A DNA stretch of 53,937 bases, from contig NZ_JONK01000034.1 in assembly GCF_000711885.1 (NCBI RefSeq), forward strand, positions 1 to 53,937, given 5' to 3'. Shown here piece after piece: positions 27,696 through 35,709 of the stretch (position 1 is its first letter; each line of letters begins with the position of its first letter). Both the position numbers and the translations under genes were made by a program. The notes under the pieces were generated by a model. That model made no database searches, had not been told where the DNA came from, and was given only the letters and a program-made list of their open reading frames with translations. Source of the stretch: Chromobacterium haemolyticum DSM 19808 (GTDB lineage Bacteria; Pseudomonadota; Gammaproteobacteria; Burkholderiales; Chromobacteriaceae).

Positions 27696-27822
27696 CTTAC
27701 TACTCTCCTTTGCGCTGTCCATCAGCCGCTTGCGGCAGGCCGGGACAGTCTGTTTATGAAATTTGCATTGAGTGTGCGCGAGCGTTCCACATGGGTCAAG
27801 CGCCGGCCGCGCCCATCGTTAA

Positions 27823-27965
27823 GGGCCTGTTCACGATCTGCTGCGCGTTGTGGAGTTTTACATGGCGAGTACCCCTTCGAAATGCTCATGTACCGAACGC
27901 ACACTCCGCCTTCTCAACGGTTTTCACCTTGTCTCGCCCTTGCTCGCGAGACTTTGAACAGGCTC
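27823..27965. mobile_element. Family-1 MITE, copy D
   Basis: 143 bp from GGGCCTGTTCACGATCTGC to CTTTGAACAGGCTC, with exact TAA duplications at 27820-27822 and 27966-27968. It directly abuts a family-2 MITE that uses the right TAA as its own left flank. Confidence 0.9.
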
Positions 27966-27968
27966 TAA

Positions 27969-28079
27969 AAGCCGCTTACAAAACTCAGTTTTATGGCTGA
28001 GGCCAGGCGCGCCGACGCAGACAGTACAATGAGTGCGACAAGTCGGCGCAACGCAGCGTCAGGGGTTTTTTAGCGGGCC
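27969..28079. mobile_element. Family-2 MITE, copy 1
   Basis: 111 bp from AAGCCGCTTACAAAAC to GGTTTTTTAGCGGGCC, flanked by TAA at 27966-27968 and 28080-28082. Shares AACTCAGTTTTAYGGCTGAGG, GGCGCGCCGACGCAG and CAGGGGTTTT with copy 2 at 34606. Its last base supplies the G of the TAG stop of the adjacent acetyltransferase gene. Confidence 0.87.
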
Positions 28080-28639
28080 TAACAACTGGCGGCGGCCCAT
28101 TGCAGCACTTCGCGCCGAGGACCCGAGAACGGAGGCGGCACCGCCGACAACAGCAAGCTCAGCCGCGGCTCCGCGCCCAGCGGCTGCACCACAAAACCCA
28201 GCCGTCGCGCCAATTGCAACATGGCGATGTTGCCCGGCGCGCAATCGGCCCAGATCCGGTGCCAGCCCAGCTGACGGTAGCCGAAGTCCAGCATCATCCG
28301 CGCCGCTTCCAGCGCGTAGCCCTGGCCCCAGGCCGATTCCGCCAGCTCGATGCCGAAGCTGGCTTCGCCGCCGCGCTCCAGCCCGCGCAAGCCCACCGAG
28401 CCCAGCAGCGCCTTGTCTTCGCCGCGCACAATGGCCAGCTGCCAGCCACGGCGGGGGGTGTCGCGCTGCTGTTCCAAAAAGCGCAACAACAATTGCCCGC
28501 TGCGCGCCGGCGTCACTTCTTCAGGCGGGTAATGACGAGCGAACTCGCGGCCGCTGCGCGCCATCGTGTAGGCCGAGTGATCGTCCGGGCGGAAATCGCG
28601 CAGCATCAGGCGCCGACTGTAGAGCAAGGGGCTCAACAT
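28079..28639 (-). CDS. GNAT-family N-acetyltransferase (RimJ-like)
   Basis: 186 residues. Begins MLSPLLYSRRLMLRDFRPDDHSAY, the RimJ/RimL type N-terminus, followed by GWQLAIVRGEDKALLGSVGL and the acetyl-CoA-binding ELAESAWGQGYALEAARMMLDF near residue 108, then RIWADCAPGNIAMLQLARRLGF. Transfers acetyl groups to an amine, possibly a protein N-terminus or small molecule; target unknown. The start overlaps the end of the small upstream gene by seven bases. The TAG stop uses the last base of a family-2 MITE. Confidence 0.87.
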   Translation of the reverse strand: MLSPLLYSRRLMLRDFRPDDHSAYTMARSGREFARHYPPEEVTPARSGQLLLRFLEQQRDTPRRGWQLAIVRGEDKALLGSVGLRGLERGGEASFGIELAESAWGQGYALEAARMMLDFGYRQLGWHRIWADCAPGNIAMLQLARRLGFVVQPLGAEPRLSLLLSAVPPPFSGPRREVLQWAAASC

Positions 28640-28824
28640 AAGCCGCCCTTCTCCAGCCTCAGCCGGTGAATGCGCTGTTCCAGCTCCTGGCGCTGGTGTT
28701 GCATTTGTTGATCTTGGTGCTGAGCCTGGCTTTCTTGCCATGCCTTATCGGCCGACGCCGCGTGGTCGTTGCCGAGGATGTTGCGCAGCAAGTGACGCGA
28801 CAGGGGAATAAAGAACAATGCCAT
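28633..28824 (-). CDS. Small hypothetical protein, coiled-coil-prone
   Basis: 63 residues: a hydrophobic start (MALFFIPLSRHLLRNIL) then a Gln/His/Arg-rich helix (AQHQDQQMQHQRQELEQRI) likely to be a coiled coil. No known family. It overlaps the acetyltransferase start by seven bases, and the two are probably coupled. Coding status rests on the overlap and on a plausible ribosome-binding region, so it is less certain than its neighbours. Confidence 0.55.
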   Translation of the reverse strand: MALFFIPLSRHLLRNILGNDHAASADKAWQESQAQHQDQQMQHQRQELEQRIHRLRLEKGGLC

Positions 28825-29047
28825 GATGGCGTAACCTGTAAAGAACGATAAAGATCATGGACGGCTGGCCCGCGGGGAGCGGAAAGACGTCCGGCATGCG
28901 CCGTCAAGCTTGTGGGGCCTGGCGACGCTGCGCAGTCTGCTACCGGGCCGGCATGACGTCAAGCATAATCTGCGTGAAACATTCTAATGGCATGACGCGA
29001 AAACAGCAGCGGCCACGCCCTCCGACGCGGCCGTCCAGCCTCGTCGC

Positions 29048-29323
29048 TCAGCGCCACCAGCCCAGATAACGGGCAAGGCTCGTGGAAATGGCCGCGTCGG
29101 TCAGCCCCAGTTGCAGGCCCACCAGCGCCGCGTAAATCTGCATGCCGTGCTCGTCCGGCATATAGGGCAAGGCCCAATCGCTCAGCATCGGATACAGCAT
29201 GCAAGCCAGCAACAAACCCGCCGCCAAGGCCGCGCCCACCCAGGCGCGGGAACGCGCGCGCAGGGCCAAGCGGATCAAAAGGTCCGAACCAAAGAAAACC
29301 ACGCTAACCAGATAGAGCGCCAT
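29048..29323 (-). CDS. Small integral membrane protein, unknown function
   Basis: 91 residues with two clear hydrophobic segments (about residues 3-20 and 30-47) and a third amphipathic stretch near 62-75. The ribosome-binding site AAGGAGG, seven bases before the ATG, is nearly perfect, which makes this a convincing gene. Sequence ends AARYLGWW-like (SLARYLGWWR). I do not recognise the family. A weak hairpin downstream on the minus strand (about 29005-29036) may end its transcript. Confidence 0.7.
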   Translation of the reverse strand: MALYLVSVVFFGSDLLIRLALRARSRAWVGAALAAGLLLACMLYPMLSDWALPYMPDEHGMQIYAALVGLQLGLTDAAISTSLARYLGWWR

Positions 29324-29624
29324 GACGCGCCTCCTTGCAAAATATTGACCATGTCACTCCGCCGCCGGCAGCACGAAGGCGGCTCGGAGCGAATGCTTGT
29401 TTTTGGGGCAATCAGGGCGGCAACGGCATCATAACGATGCATCGGCGGCGCGGTGCGGCCGCGCTCGGAGCTATGGAACTGCGGACACGGGCCGGATTCG
29501 GCTCGGCAATGGGCCGGAACCGGAAGTGCCCGGCGACGGCCCATTGAGTGGTTTATAGCAAACTCTCCTAATGAAAACAGCCCGCGTTTCTTGCGAAACG
29601 CGGGCTGCTCTGGCGGGGGAAAAC
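29324..29624. other. Intergenic region between the small membrane protein and rarD
   Basis: About 300 bases. Contains the rarD terminator (29574-29607) at its right end and presumably the promoter of the small membrane-protein gene. No open frame here has a credible ribosome-binding site. Nothing else recognised. Confidence 0.5.
29574..29607 (-). terminator. Rho-independent terminator of rarD
   Basis: On the minus strand CAGCCCGCGTTTC-gcaa-GAAACGCGGGCTGTTTTC: a 13-bp stem, four-base loop and T run, 18 bases after the rarD stop. Confidence 0.92.
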
Positions 29625-30539
29625 TCAGGCCGCTGCGGCGCGCCGCCCCTGCCACATTTGCAGTAATCCGGCGATGGAGTACAACAGCAATGCCGCCCAG
29701 ATCAGGCCGAAGCCGATGGCACGACCGCTGTCGAACGCTTCACCGAACAACAACACGCCCAACGCCAATTGGATGCTGGGGCCGATGTACTGAATCACTC
29801 CCACCGTAGCCAGCTTGAGCCGGCGCGCGCCGGCGGCGAACAGCAACAAAGGCACCGCGGTCACCACGCCTGCGCCGATCAGCAAGCTGGTCTGCACGGC
29901 GGAACCATGACCGAAAGCCCCCTGTCCCTGCCATTCGAACCAGACTAAGGCACCCGCCGCCAGCGGCGTCATCAGGAAGGTTTCCAACGCCAGCCCCTCC
30001 AGCGAAGCCAGCGGCGCTTTCTTACGCAATAGACCGTACAGGCCGAAGGTGGCCGCCAGCGACAGCGCGATCCACGGCAACGCCCCGGCGCTGTAGGTGA
30101 TCCAGGCCACGCCGCCCGCCGCCAGCAGCAAGGCGGTGTTCTGCAAACCGCTCAGACGCTCGGACAGAAAGAGCCTGCCCAGCAGCACGTTGAACAGCGG
30201 ATTAATGAAGTAACCCAGGCTGCCCTCCACCACGTGGCCGGCGTTCACCGCCCAGATGTAGATCAGCCAGTTCAACGACAGCAGCAAGGAAGACAGGCCG
30301 AAAATGCCCAGCTTGCGGGGTTCGCGCACCGCCGCCGGCAGCCAGCCCCAATGATTGCGCACGGTCAGCACCGCAGCGACGAACACCGCCGACCAAACAA
30401 TGCGGTGGCACAGAATTTGCAAAGCCGGGACATCGTGCAGCGGCTTCCAATACAGCGGAAACAGACCCCAACAGATGAAGGCGGCAACGGTGAAAACGAC
30501 GCCGCGGCCGCTTTCGGAAGTAGAAGAATTTGAACTCAT
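29625..30539 (-). CDS. rarD: RarD, EamA-family transporter
   Basis: 304 residues, ten hydrophobic segments of the drug/metabolite transporter superfamily. RarD hallmarks: FICWGLFPLYWKPLHDVPALQ near residue 18, HRIVWSAVF, SSLLLSLNWLIYIWAVN near 83, GYFINPLFNVLLGRLFL near 110 and VGVIQYIGPSIQLALGV near 240. Family members are annotated as chloramphenicol-sensitivity proteins; the physiological substrate is unknown. Its own terminator follows. Confidence 0.92.
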   Translation of the reverse strand: MSSNSSTSESGRGVVFTVAAFICWGLFPLYWKPLHDVPALQILCHRIVWSAVFVAAVLTVRNHWGWLPAAVREPRKLGIFGLSSLLLSLNWLIYIWAVNAGHVVEGSLGYFINPLFNVLLGRLFLSERLSGLQNTALLLAAGGVAWITYSAGALPWIALSLAATFGLYGLLRKKAPLASLEGLALETFLMTPLAAGALVWFEWQGQGAFGHGSAVQTSLLIGAGVVTAVPLLLFAAGARRLKLATVGVIQYIGPSIQLALGVLLFGEAFDSGRAIGFGLIWAALLLYSIAGLLQMWQGRRAAAA

Positions 30540-30713
30540 GGAATTTCACACAGCAAGGGAGGGGTCAGGATGACAGCTTAACCAAATTGCCACAGCGGAA
30601 AAACCGCTATTCAATCAACAGATTGTTCATTATTTAAAACAATGACTTTCCAGATGACAAGCATGCTGCGCTGGCACAATCGCCGCAGTCGACGTCCACA
30701 TCAGTCAATCTCT

Positions 30714-30742
30714 TTGACGTTGACGTAAACGTAACTTATAGT
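30714..30742 (+). promoter_or_regulatory. Promoter with ACGT-repeat operator upstream of the indolepyruvate oxidoreductase gene
   Basis: TTGACG (30714-30719), 17 bases, TATAGT (30737-30742). The spacer contains TTGACGTAAACGTAAC, an imperfect inverted repeat with two ACGT cores. This resembles sites of MerR-family LiuR-type regulators that control branched-chain amino-acid and related catabolic genes in proteobacteria, which bind between the promoter boxes. The regulator assignment is inference. Confidence 0.55.
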
Positions 30743-30937
30743 CCGATCAAATAGAGAAAAGACTCTAGAATCCAGCCCCGGACCTGGGACCGCGCCGACA
30801 TGCCAAGCAGCCGGCGATCAAAAACAACACCGGCTGGAGATAGAGCTCAACCGCTGACAACAAAGGAGAAGCCGTCGGCGCCGCATAGACCGCAACCATG
30901 CGGCGGGCGCAGACACACCGAGCCGCCGCCCTGGGTA

Positions 30938-30965
30938 GAGGCTGTTTACGATCGTAAATATGTTC
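30938..30965. mobile_element. Family-1 MITE remnant: two terminal repeats joined directly
   Basis: GAGGCTGTTTACGATC runs straight into GATCGTAAATATGTTC (sharing GATC), followed by TTA. Both halves match family-1 terminal repeats, and the ~110 internal bases are missing. Flanks GTA and TTA no longer agree. Confidence 0.7.
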
Positions 30966-31128
30966 TTAGGGGCGGTGGCGTCGGGCCAGCGGGTCTAAAA
31001 CTTAAGGAGAAGGCCGGCCGCACGCGCCCACAAGGCGCAGGCCGGCCCCATCGCCACAAGCGATGGGACGTCCACAGCGCGGCGCAAGCGCCCGCGGGAC
31101 GCGCCCGAGAATGACAGGAGGAGAAACC

Positions 31129-34100
31129 ATGTCGATCCGCCACGCAGACCTGGAAGAAAAATACACGGCCCCCACCGGCCAGGTGCTGATGACCGGGATT
31201 CAGGCGCTGGTGCGCCTGCCCATGCTGCAACAACAACTCGACCGCGCCGCCGGGCTCAATACCGCCGGCTACGTCACCGGCTACCGCGGCTCGCCGCTAG
31301 GCAACGTAGACCAAACCATGCAGAAGGCCGGCAAATACCTGCAGGAGCACAATGTCGTGTTCCATCCCGGCCTTAACGAGGACCTGGCCGCCACCGCGGT
31401 CTGGGGCACTCAGCAGGTGAATATGTTCGATGGCGCCAAATACGACGGCGTCTATTCCCTGTGGTACGGCAAGGGCCCGGGCGTGGACCGCTCCGGCGAC
31501 GTGCTCAAGCACGGCAACGCCGCCGGCACCAGCCGTTACGGCGGGGGGCTGCTGGTGGCCGGCGACGACCACGCGGCCAAATCCTCCACCTTTCCGCACC
31601 AATCCGACCACATCCTGGCCGCCAGCATGATTCCGGTGCTAAGCCCGTCCGGGGTGCAGGAAATCATAGATTACGGCCTGCACGGCTGGGCGATGAGCCG
31701 CTATTCCGGTTGCTGGGTCTCCATCAAGGCGATCTCGGACACCATTGAAAGCTCGGCCATCGTCGACATCTCGCCGGAACGGTTGCAGTTCAAGATTCCT
31801 CAAGACTTCCCCTTGCCCGAGGACGGCCTCAACATCCGTTGGCCGGACGCGCCGCTGGCGCAGGAAAAACGCGTGCTGCACCACCGTCTGTACGCGGCGC
31901 TGGCTTACGCGCGCGAAAACAATCTGAACCACATCACTCTGGATTCGCCCAAGCCGCGGCTGGGCATCATCACCTGTGGCAAGAGTTATCTGGACGTGAT
32001 GCAGGCGCTGGATGATCTGGGCATAGACGAGGCGTTGGCCGCCGACATCGGCCTGCGCATCTTCAAGGTGGGCATGGTGTGGCCGCTGGAACCGGAAGGC
32101 GTGCGCCAGTTCGCCGAAGGACTGGAAGAAATCCTGGTGGTGGAGGAAAAACGCCAGATCATCGAATACCAGCTGAAAGAGCAGCTGTACAACTGGCGCG
32201 ACGACGTGCGGCCGCGCGTGGTGGGCAAGTTCGCCGAAAAAGGCGAATGGGCGCTGCCCCACGGCGACTGGCTGCTGCCGGCCGCCGGCGAACTGACCCC
32301 GGCGATGATAGCGCGCGCCATCGCCGGCCGGCTGGCCTTGATCTTCGACAGCCCCATCATCCACGACCGGCTGAAGTTCTACGACGACAAGGAAGCCCAA
32401 CTGGTCAAACCGCGCGAATCCATCGCCCGCGTTCCGCACTACTGCTCCGGCTGTCCGCACAACACCAGCACCAAGGTGCCGGAAGGCAGCCGCGCCGTCG
32501 CCGGCATCGGCTGCCACTACATGGCGCACTGGATCCAGGCCGACAGCACCAAGACCTTCACCCAGATGGGCGGCGAAGGCATCACCTGGGTGGGCCAGGC
32601 GCCGTTCACTCACACCAAACACATCTTCACCAATCTGGGCGACGGCACCTATTTCCACTCCGGTCTGCTGGCCATACGCGCCGCCGTGGCCGCCAAGGTC
32701 AACATCACTTACAAGATCCTGTACAACGACGCGGTGGCGATGACCGGCGGCCAGCATGTGGACGGTTATCTGGACGTGCCGATGATCACCCGCCAACTGG
32801 CGGCGGAAGGCATCAAGCGCATCGTGATCACCAGCGACGATCCGGACAAATACCAGAACGTCCAGGGCTTGGCGGCCGGCGTGGAAGTATTCCACCGCCG
32901 CGAGCTGGACCGGCTGCAAAAAGAACTGCGCGAAGTCGAGGGCACCAGCATCCTGATCCACGATCAGACCTGCGCCGCCGAGAAGCGTCGCCGCCGCAAA
33001 CGCGGCGATTTCCCCGACCCCGCCAAGCGCGCCTTCATCAACCAGCAGGTATGCGAAGGCTGCGGCGACTGCGGCCAGAAATCCGGCTGTCTGTCGGTGC
33101 TGCCGGTGGAAACCCCGCTGGGCCGCAAGCGCAAGATCGACCAGTCCAGCTGCAATAAGGACTACTCCTGCGTAGAAGGCTTCTGTCCCAGCTTCGTCAC
33201 CGTGGAAGGCGGCCAGCTGAAGAAATCCGCCGGCAGCAGCGCCAGCCTGAGCGCGATGCCCACACTGCCGGAACCGACGATCCCGCAACTCCACGAACCG
33301 TTCAGCATCATGGTCACCGGCGTGGGCGGCACCGGCGTGGTCACCATAGGCCAGGTGCTGGGCATGGCGGCCTATCTGGACCGCAAAGGCGTCACCGTGC
33401 TGGACATGGCCGGCCTGGCGCAAAAAGGCGGCTCGGTGTGGTCGCATGTGCGCATCGCCGACAGCCAGGACAAGCTGCACGCCGTGCGCATCGCAGCCGG
33501 CGACGCCAACCTGGTGCTGGGCTGCGACCTGGTGGTGACCGCCGCCGAGGAGGCGCTGGCCAAAATGCGCGACGGCTTCAGCCACGCCATCGTCAACAAC
33601 TACGAATCGCCAACCAGCGCCTTCCTTAAGAACCCGGATGTGCGCTTCCCCAGCAAGGCGATGAAGGACGCCATCGTCGAATCTGTCGGCGCCGGCCGCT
33701 ATAGCGAGGTCAACGCCACCCGGCTGGCCACCTCCCTGCTGGGCGACGCCATCGCCAGCAATATGTTCATGCTTGGCTACGCTTGGCAAAAGGGCTTGGT
33801 GCCGGTGACGCTGGAAGCAATCATGGAAGCGGTGCGTCTGAACGGCGCCGCGGTCAAGTTCAACCAGGACGCCTTCAGCTGGGGCCGTCACGCCGCCCAC
33901 GATCCGGCGCGAATCGAAGCGCTAGTCAGCCCGTCGGCGGTGGTGGCCTTCGTTCCACGTGAAACCCCTGACGCCGTGCTGCACCATCGCGCCACCGCGC
34001 TGACCGCCTATCAGAACGCGGCGCTGGCCGAACGCTACAAGGCGCTGGTGGCGCGGGTGCGTCAGACCGAGGAAGCGTTGAACCCGGCAAGCAGCGCGCT

Positions 34101-34605
34101 GACGCTGGCGGTGGCCAAGAATTACTACCATGTGCTGGCGTACAAGGACGAGTACGAAGTGGCCCGGCTCTACACAGACGGCGGCTTCCAGCGCGAGCTG
34201 GCGCAGCAGTTTGACGGCGATTACCAGCTACGCTTCCACATCGGCGCCGGCTGGATTACCGGCGGGCAGCCGCGCAAAGTGGCATTCGGCCCCTGGCTGC
34301 TGACCGGCATGAAGTGGCTGGCCAAGCTGCGCTTCCTGCGCGGCACCCTGCTGGACCCGTTTGCCCGGCAGGCCGACCGCAAGCTGGAGCGTCGGCTGAT
34401 CGGCGAGTTTGAGCGGCAGGTGGAAGACTTGCTGAGCGGACTGACGCTGGATGCGCTGCCGCGCGCGGTGGAGCTGGTGAAAACCTGGGAAGGCGTGCGC
34501 GGCTTCGGCCACATCAAGGAGCGCAACTACCAGCAAGCCAAGAGCAAACAGGCGCAGTTGCTGAGCGAACTGAAGCCGGGAGGCAAGAACCGCCAGGTGG
34601 CCTAA
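31129..34605 (+). CDS. Indolepyruvate:ferredoxin oxidoreductase, fused alpha-gamma form
   Basis: 1158 residues. Oxidatively decarboxylates indolepyruvate and other aryl 2-oxoacids to aryl-CoA with thiamine diphosphate and ferredoxin, in aromatic amino-acid breakdown. Order: N-terminal core (YVTGYRGSPLGNVDQTM near residue 45), TPP-binding domain (HYCSGCPHNTS near 440, GIGCHYMAHWI), Cys cluster VCEGCGDCGQKSGC near 643 and SSCNKDYSCVEGFCPSF for an iron-sulfur centre, then the gamma domain (VTGVGGTGVVTIGQVLG near 727) and an unusual C-terminal extension. It is the single-chain form of betaproteobacteria. AGGAGGAGAAACC precedes ATG 31129. Its TAA stop is the left duplication of a family-2 MITE. 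Confidence 0.93.
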   Translation: MSIRHADLEEKYTAPTGQVLMTGIQALVRLPMLQQQLDRAAGLNTAGYVTGYRGSPLGNVDQTMQKAGKYLQEHNVVFHPGLNEDLAATAVWGTQQVNMFDGAKYDGVYSLWYGKGPGVDRSGDVLKHGNAAGTSRYGGGLLVAGDDHAAKSSTFPHQSDHILAASMIPVLSPSGVQEIIDYGLHGWAMSRYSGCWVSIKAISDTIESSAIVDISPERLQFKIPQDFPLPEDGLNIRWPDAPLAQEKRVLHHRLYAALAYARENNLNHITLDSPKPRLGIITCGKSYLDVMQALDDLGIDEALAADIGLRIFKVGMVWPLEPEGVRQFAEGLEEILVVEEKRQIIEYQLKEQLYNWRDDVRPRVVGKFAEKGEWALPHGDWLLPAAGELTPAMIARAIAGRLALIFDSPIIHDRLKFYDDKEAQLVKPRESIARVPHYCSGCPHNTSTKVPEGSRAVAGIGCHYMAHWIQADSTKTFTQMGGEGITWVGQAPFTHTKHIFTNLGDGTYFHSGLLAIRAAVAAKVNITYKILYNDAVAMTGGQHVDGYLDVPMITRQLAAEGIKRIVITSDDPDKYQNVQGLAAGVEVFHRRELDRLQKELREVEGTSILIHDQTCAAEKRRRRKRGDFPDPAKRAFINQQVCEGCGDCGQKSGCLSVLPVETPLGRKRKIDQSSCNKDYSCVEGFCPSFVTVEGGQLKKSAGSSASLSAMPTLPEPTIPQLHEPFSIMVTGVGGTGVVTIGQVLGMAAYLDRKGVTVLDMAGLAQKGGSVWSHVRIADSQDKLHAVRIAAGDANLVLGCDLVVTAAEEALAKMRDGFSHAIVNNYESPTSAFLKNPDVRFPSKAMKDAIVESVGAGRYSEVNATRLATSLLGDAIASNMFMLGYAWQKGLVPVTLEAIMEAVRLNGAAVKFNQDAFSWGRHAAHDPARIEALVSPSAVVAFVPRETPDAVLHHRATALTAYQNAALAERYKALVARVRQTEEALNPASSALTLAVAKNYYHVLAYKDEYEVARLYTDGGFQRELAQQFDGDYQLRFHIGAGWITGGQPRKVAFGPWLLTGMKWLAKLRFLRGTLLDPFARQADRKLERRLIGEFERQVEDLLSGLTLDALPRAVELVKTWEGVRGFGHIKERNYQQAKSKQAQLLSELKPGGKNRQVA

Positions 34606-34718
34606 GAGCCTCTAACAAAACTCAGTTTTACGGCTGAGGCAAGGCGCGCCGACGCAGGCAATACCAGTCGTACGGCAAGGGGGGCGCAATGCAGTATCAG
34701 GGGTTTTGTTAGCAGGTC
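34606..34718. mobile_element. Family-2 MITE, copy 2, inserted in a stop codon
   Basis: 113 bp from GAGCCTCTAACAAAAC to GTTTTGTTAGCAGGTC, flanked by TAA at 34603-34605 (the stop codon of the oxidoreductase) and TAA at 34719-34721. The ends match the left end of the IS at 53602. No coding capacity. Confidence 0.9.
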
Positions 34719-34776
34719 TAAGTTGAACGGATTGAAGTTGCTGTAAACGTAGTACCCGAGTGTTCCTACAGCTTGC

Positions 34777-34809
34777 GGGCGTCGACCATGGTCGACGCCC
34801 TCTTTTTTT
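34777..34809 (+). terminator. Rho-independent terminator of the oxidoreductase gene
   Basis: GGGCGTCGACC-at-GGTCGACGCCC is a perfect 24-base palindrome, followed by TCTTTTTTTC. It is about 170 bases past the stop, separated from it by the family-2 MITE. Confidence 0.92.
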
Positions 34810-34934
34810 CCTGCCCGTTCTTTCTGCCGGCTATGCCTGTTTCAAATTGAAAATGCCAATCGCATTTTCTAATATTAAAAATGGTGTTCTGCCGCCAACC
34901 CAAAAACTCGAACGATCCAATAAGGAGACCCTCC

Positions 34935-35486
34935 ATGCCCCTGACTCCTCGCCACTGGCTGCTCGCTTCCGCCTGCGCGCTCCTGCTCGGCTGCGCGGCC
35001 ACGCCCGGCAACGACCGCTGTGTCGGCCAGATCCAGCCGGCCTTGCCCGGCATGGCCGCGGTGGACAATCCCGATCTGCTGAACAGCGCATTGGGACAGC
35101 CCGGCAAAGGCGGCTTGTGCACCGGCCAAGTGCGACGCCAGGAGCCGGCGGATCAAACCGTGACGGTCTACCGCGTGTACGACAACAATAAGGTCAATTC
35201 GCGGCTGGGCCGCTGGTGGTCTTTCAGCCAGCCGCAAGGCTCGGTGGCCGCCTACCGCGCCGCCAACGCCATCTGCCCAAGCTGGAGCCAGCTCAATCGC
35301 ATGGTGCGCTGCCAACTCAAAGTGGGGGCGCAAGTGGCGGTGGGCACCGGCCAAAGCGCCGATTGCGCGCCGGACGCCAATTACCCGCCGTCGCCGGTCA
35401 ATCAGGTGTACATCCCCAACTCCGGACCAGACACCTTGTGGGTGGAGCAATGCCAGGATATGGGCGATTTCCCGCCGGCCTCCTGA
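34935..35486 (+). CDS. Lipoprotein of unknown function
   Basis: 183 residues. Signal peptide of lipoprotein type: MPLTPRHWLLASACALLLGC, with the lipobox Cys at residue 20. After it come a Cys-rich, Gln-rich sequence with six further Cys, which could form disulfides in the periplasm (CVGQIQP, CTGQVRR, ICPSWSQ, RCQLKVG, DCAPDANY, QCQDMGD). AAGGAG seven bases before ATG 34935 fixes the start. I do not recognise the family. The TGA stop is the left duplication of a family-1 MITE. Confidence 0.82.
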   Translation: MPLTPRHWLLASACALLLGCAATPGNDRCVGQIQPALPGMAAVDNPDLLNSALGQPGKGGLCTGQVRRQEPADQTVTVYRVYDNNKVNSRLGRWWSFSQPQGSVAAYRAANAICPSWSQLNRMVRCQLKVGAQVAVGTGQSADCAPDANYPPSPVNQVYIPNSGPDTLWVEQCQDMGDFPPAS

Positions 35487-35629
35487 AAACATGTTTAACA
35501 TCTCGCACGCTAGAGCGAGACAAGGCGAAAACGAGCGAAAAAGCGGAATGTACACGTGGTACATGAGCATTTTGAGCTTGTACTCACCGTGCAACGCTTC
35601 ACGCAGCGCAGCAGATCGTGAACAGGTTC
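35487..35629. mobile_element. Family-1 MITE, copy E, inserted in a stop codon
   Basis: 143 bp, from AAACATGTTTAACATCTCGC to GATCGTGAACAGGTTC, with exact TGA duplications at 35484-35486 and 35630-35632. The left TGA is the stop codon of the lipoprotein gene. The left end has diverged (AAACATG for GAGCCTG); the right end is intact. Confidence 0.9.
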
Positions 35630-35671
35630 TGAGACGAACCGCCCGGTTGACGCTGCTCACCCAAGCCATCA

Positions 35672-35709
35672 GCATGGCCGTTTCATCCAAGATGAGGAAA
35701 CGGCCATGC
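35672..35709 (+). promoter_or_regulatory. 13-bp hairpin enclosing the start codon of the DUF2059 gene
   Basis: GCATGGCCGTTTC at 35672-35684 and GAAACGGCCATGC at 35697-35709 are perfect inverted repeats around a 12-base loop (ATCCAAGATGAG). The ATG of the next gene (35706-35708) lies in the 3' arm and its Shine-Dalgarno GAGG straddles loop and stem. As RNA this would hide the start codon; as DNA it could be an operator. Confidence 0.6.

Larger units (their letters stand above)
30540..31128. other. Long leader/intergenic region before the indolepyruvate oxidoreductase gene
   Basis: About 590 bases. Left part (30570-30680) is AT-richer and must carry the rarD promoter on the minus strand. A good plus-strand promoter is at 30714-30742, which gives the oxidoreductase gene a leader of about 380 bases. 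The leader contains a 28-bp MITE remnant and several GC-rich inverted repeats. An open frame of 104 codons (30800-31114) looks non-coding: low complexity and interrupted in sense by the MITE remnant. Confidence 0.55.

Noticed and set aside
30800-31114. 104-codon open frame in the oxidoreductase leader
   Set aside because: Runs through a MITE remnant, no ribosome-binding site, Pro/Arg-rich low complexity; more likely untranslated leader.
31639-33900. 753-codon open frame antisense to the indolepyruvate oxidoreductase gene
   Set aside because: High-GC shadow frame; His/Gly/Ala/Val-rich composition, no family features, and it lies opposite a gene with clear cofactor motifs.
35487-35629. MITE blocks considered as rho-independent terminators or small RNA genes
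   Set aside because: Terminal repeats are far apart with no T run, and exact 3-bp target duplications plus terminal repeats shared with IS elements show they are insertions; real terminators are found further downstream in two cases.
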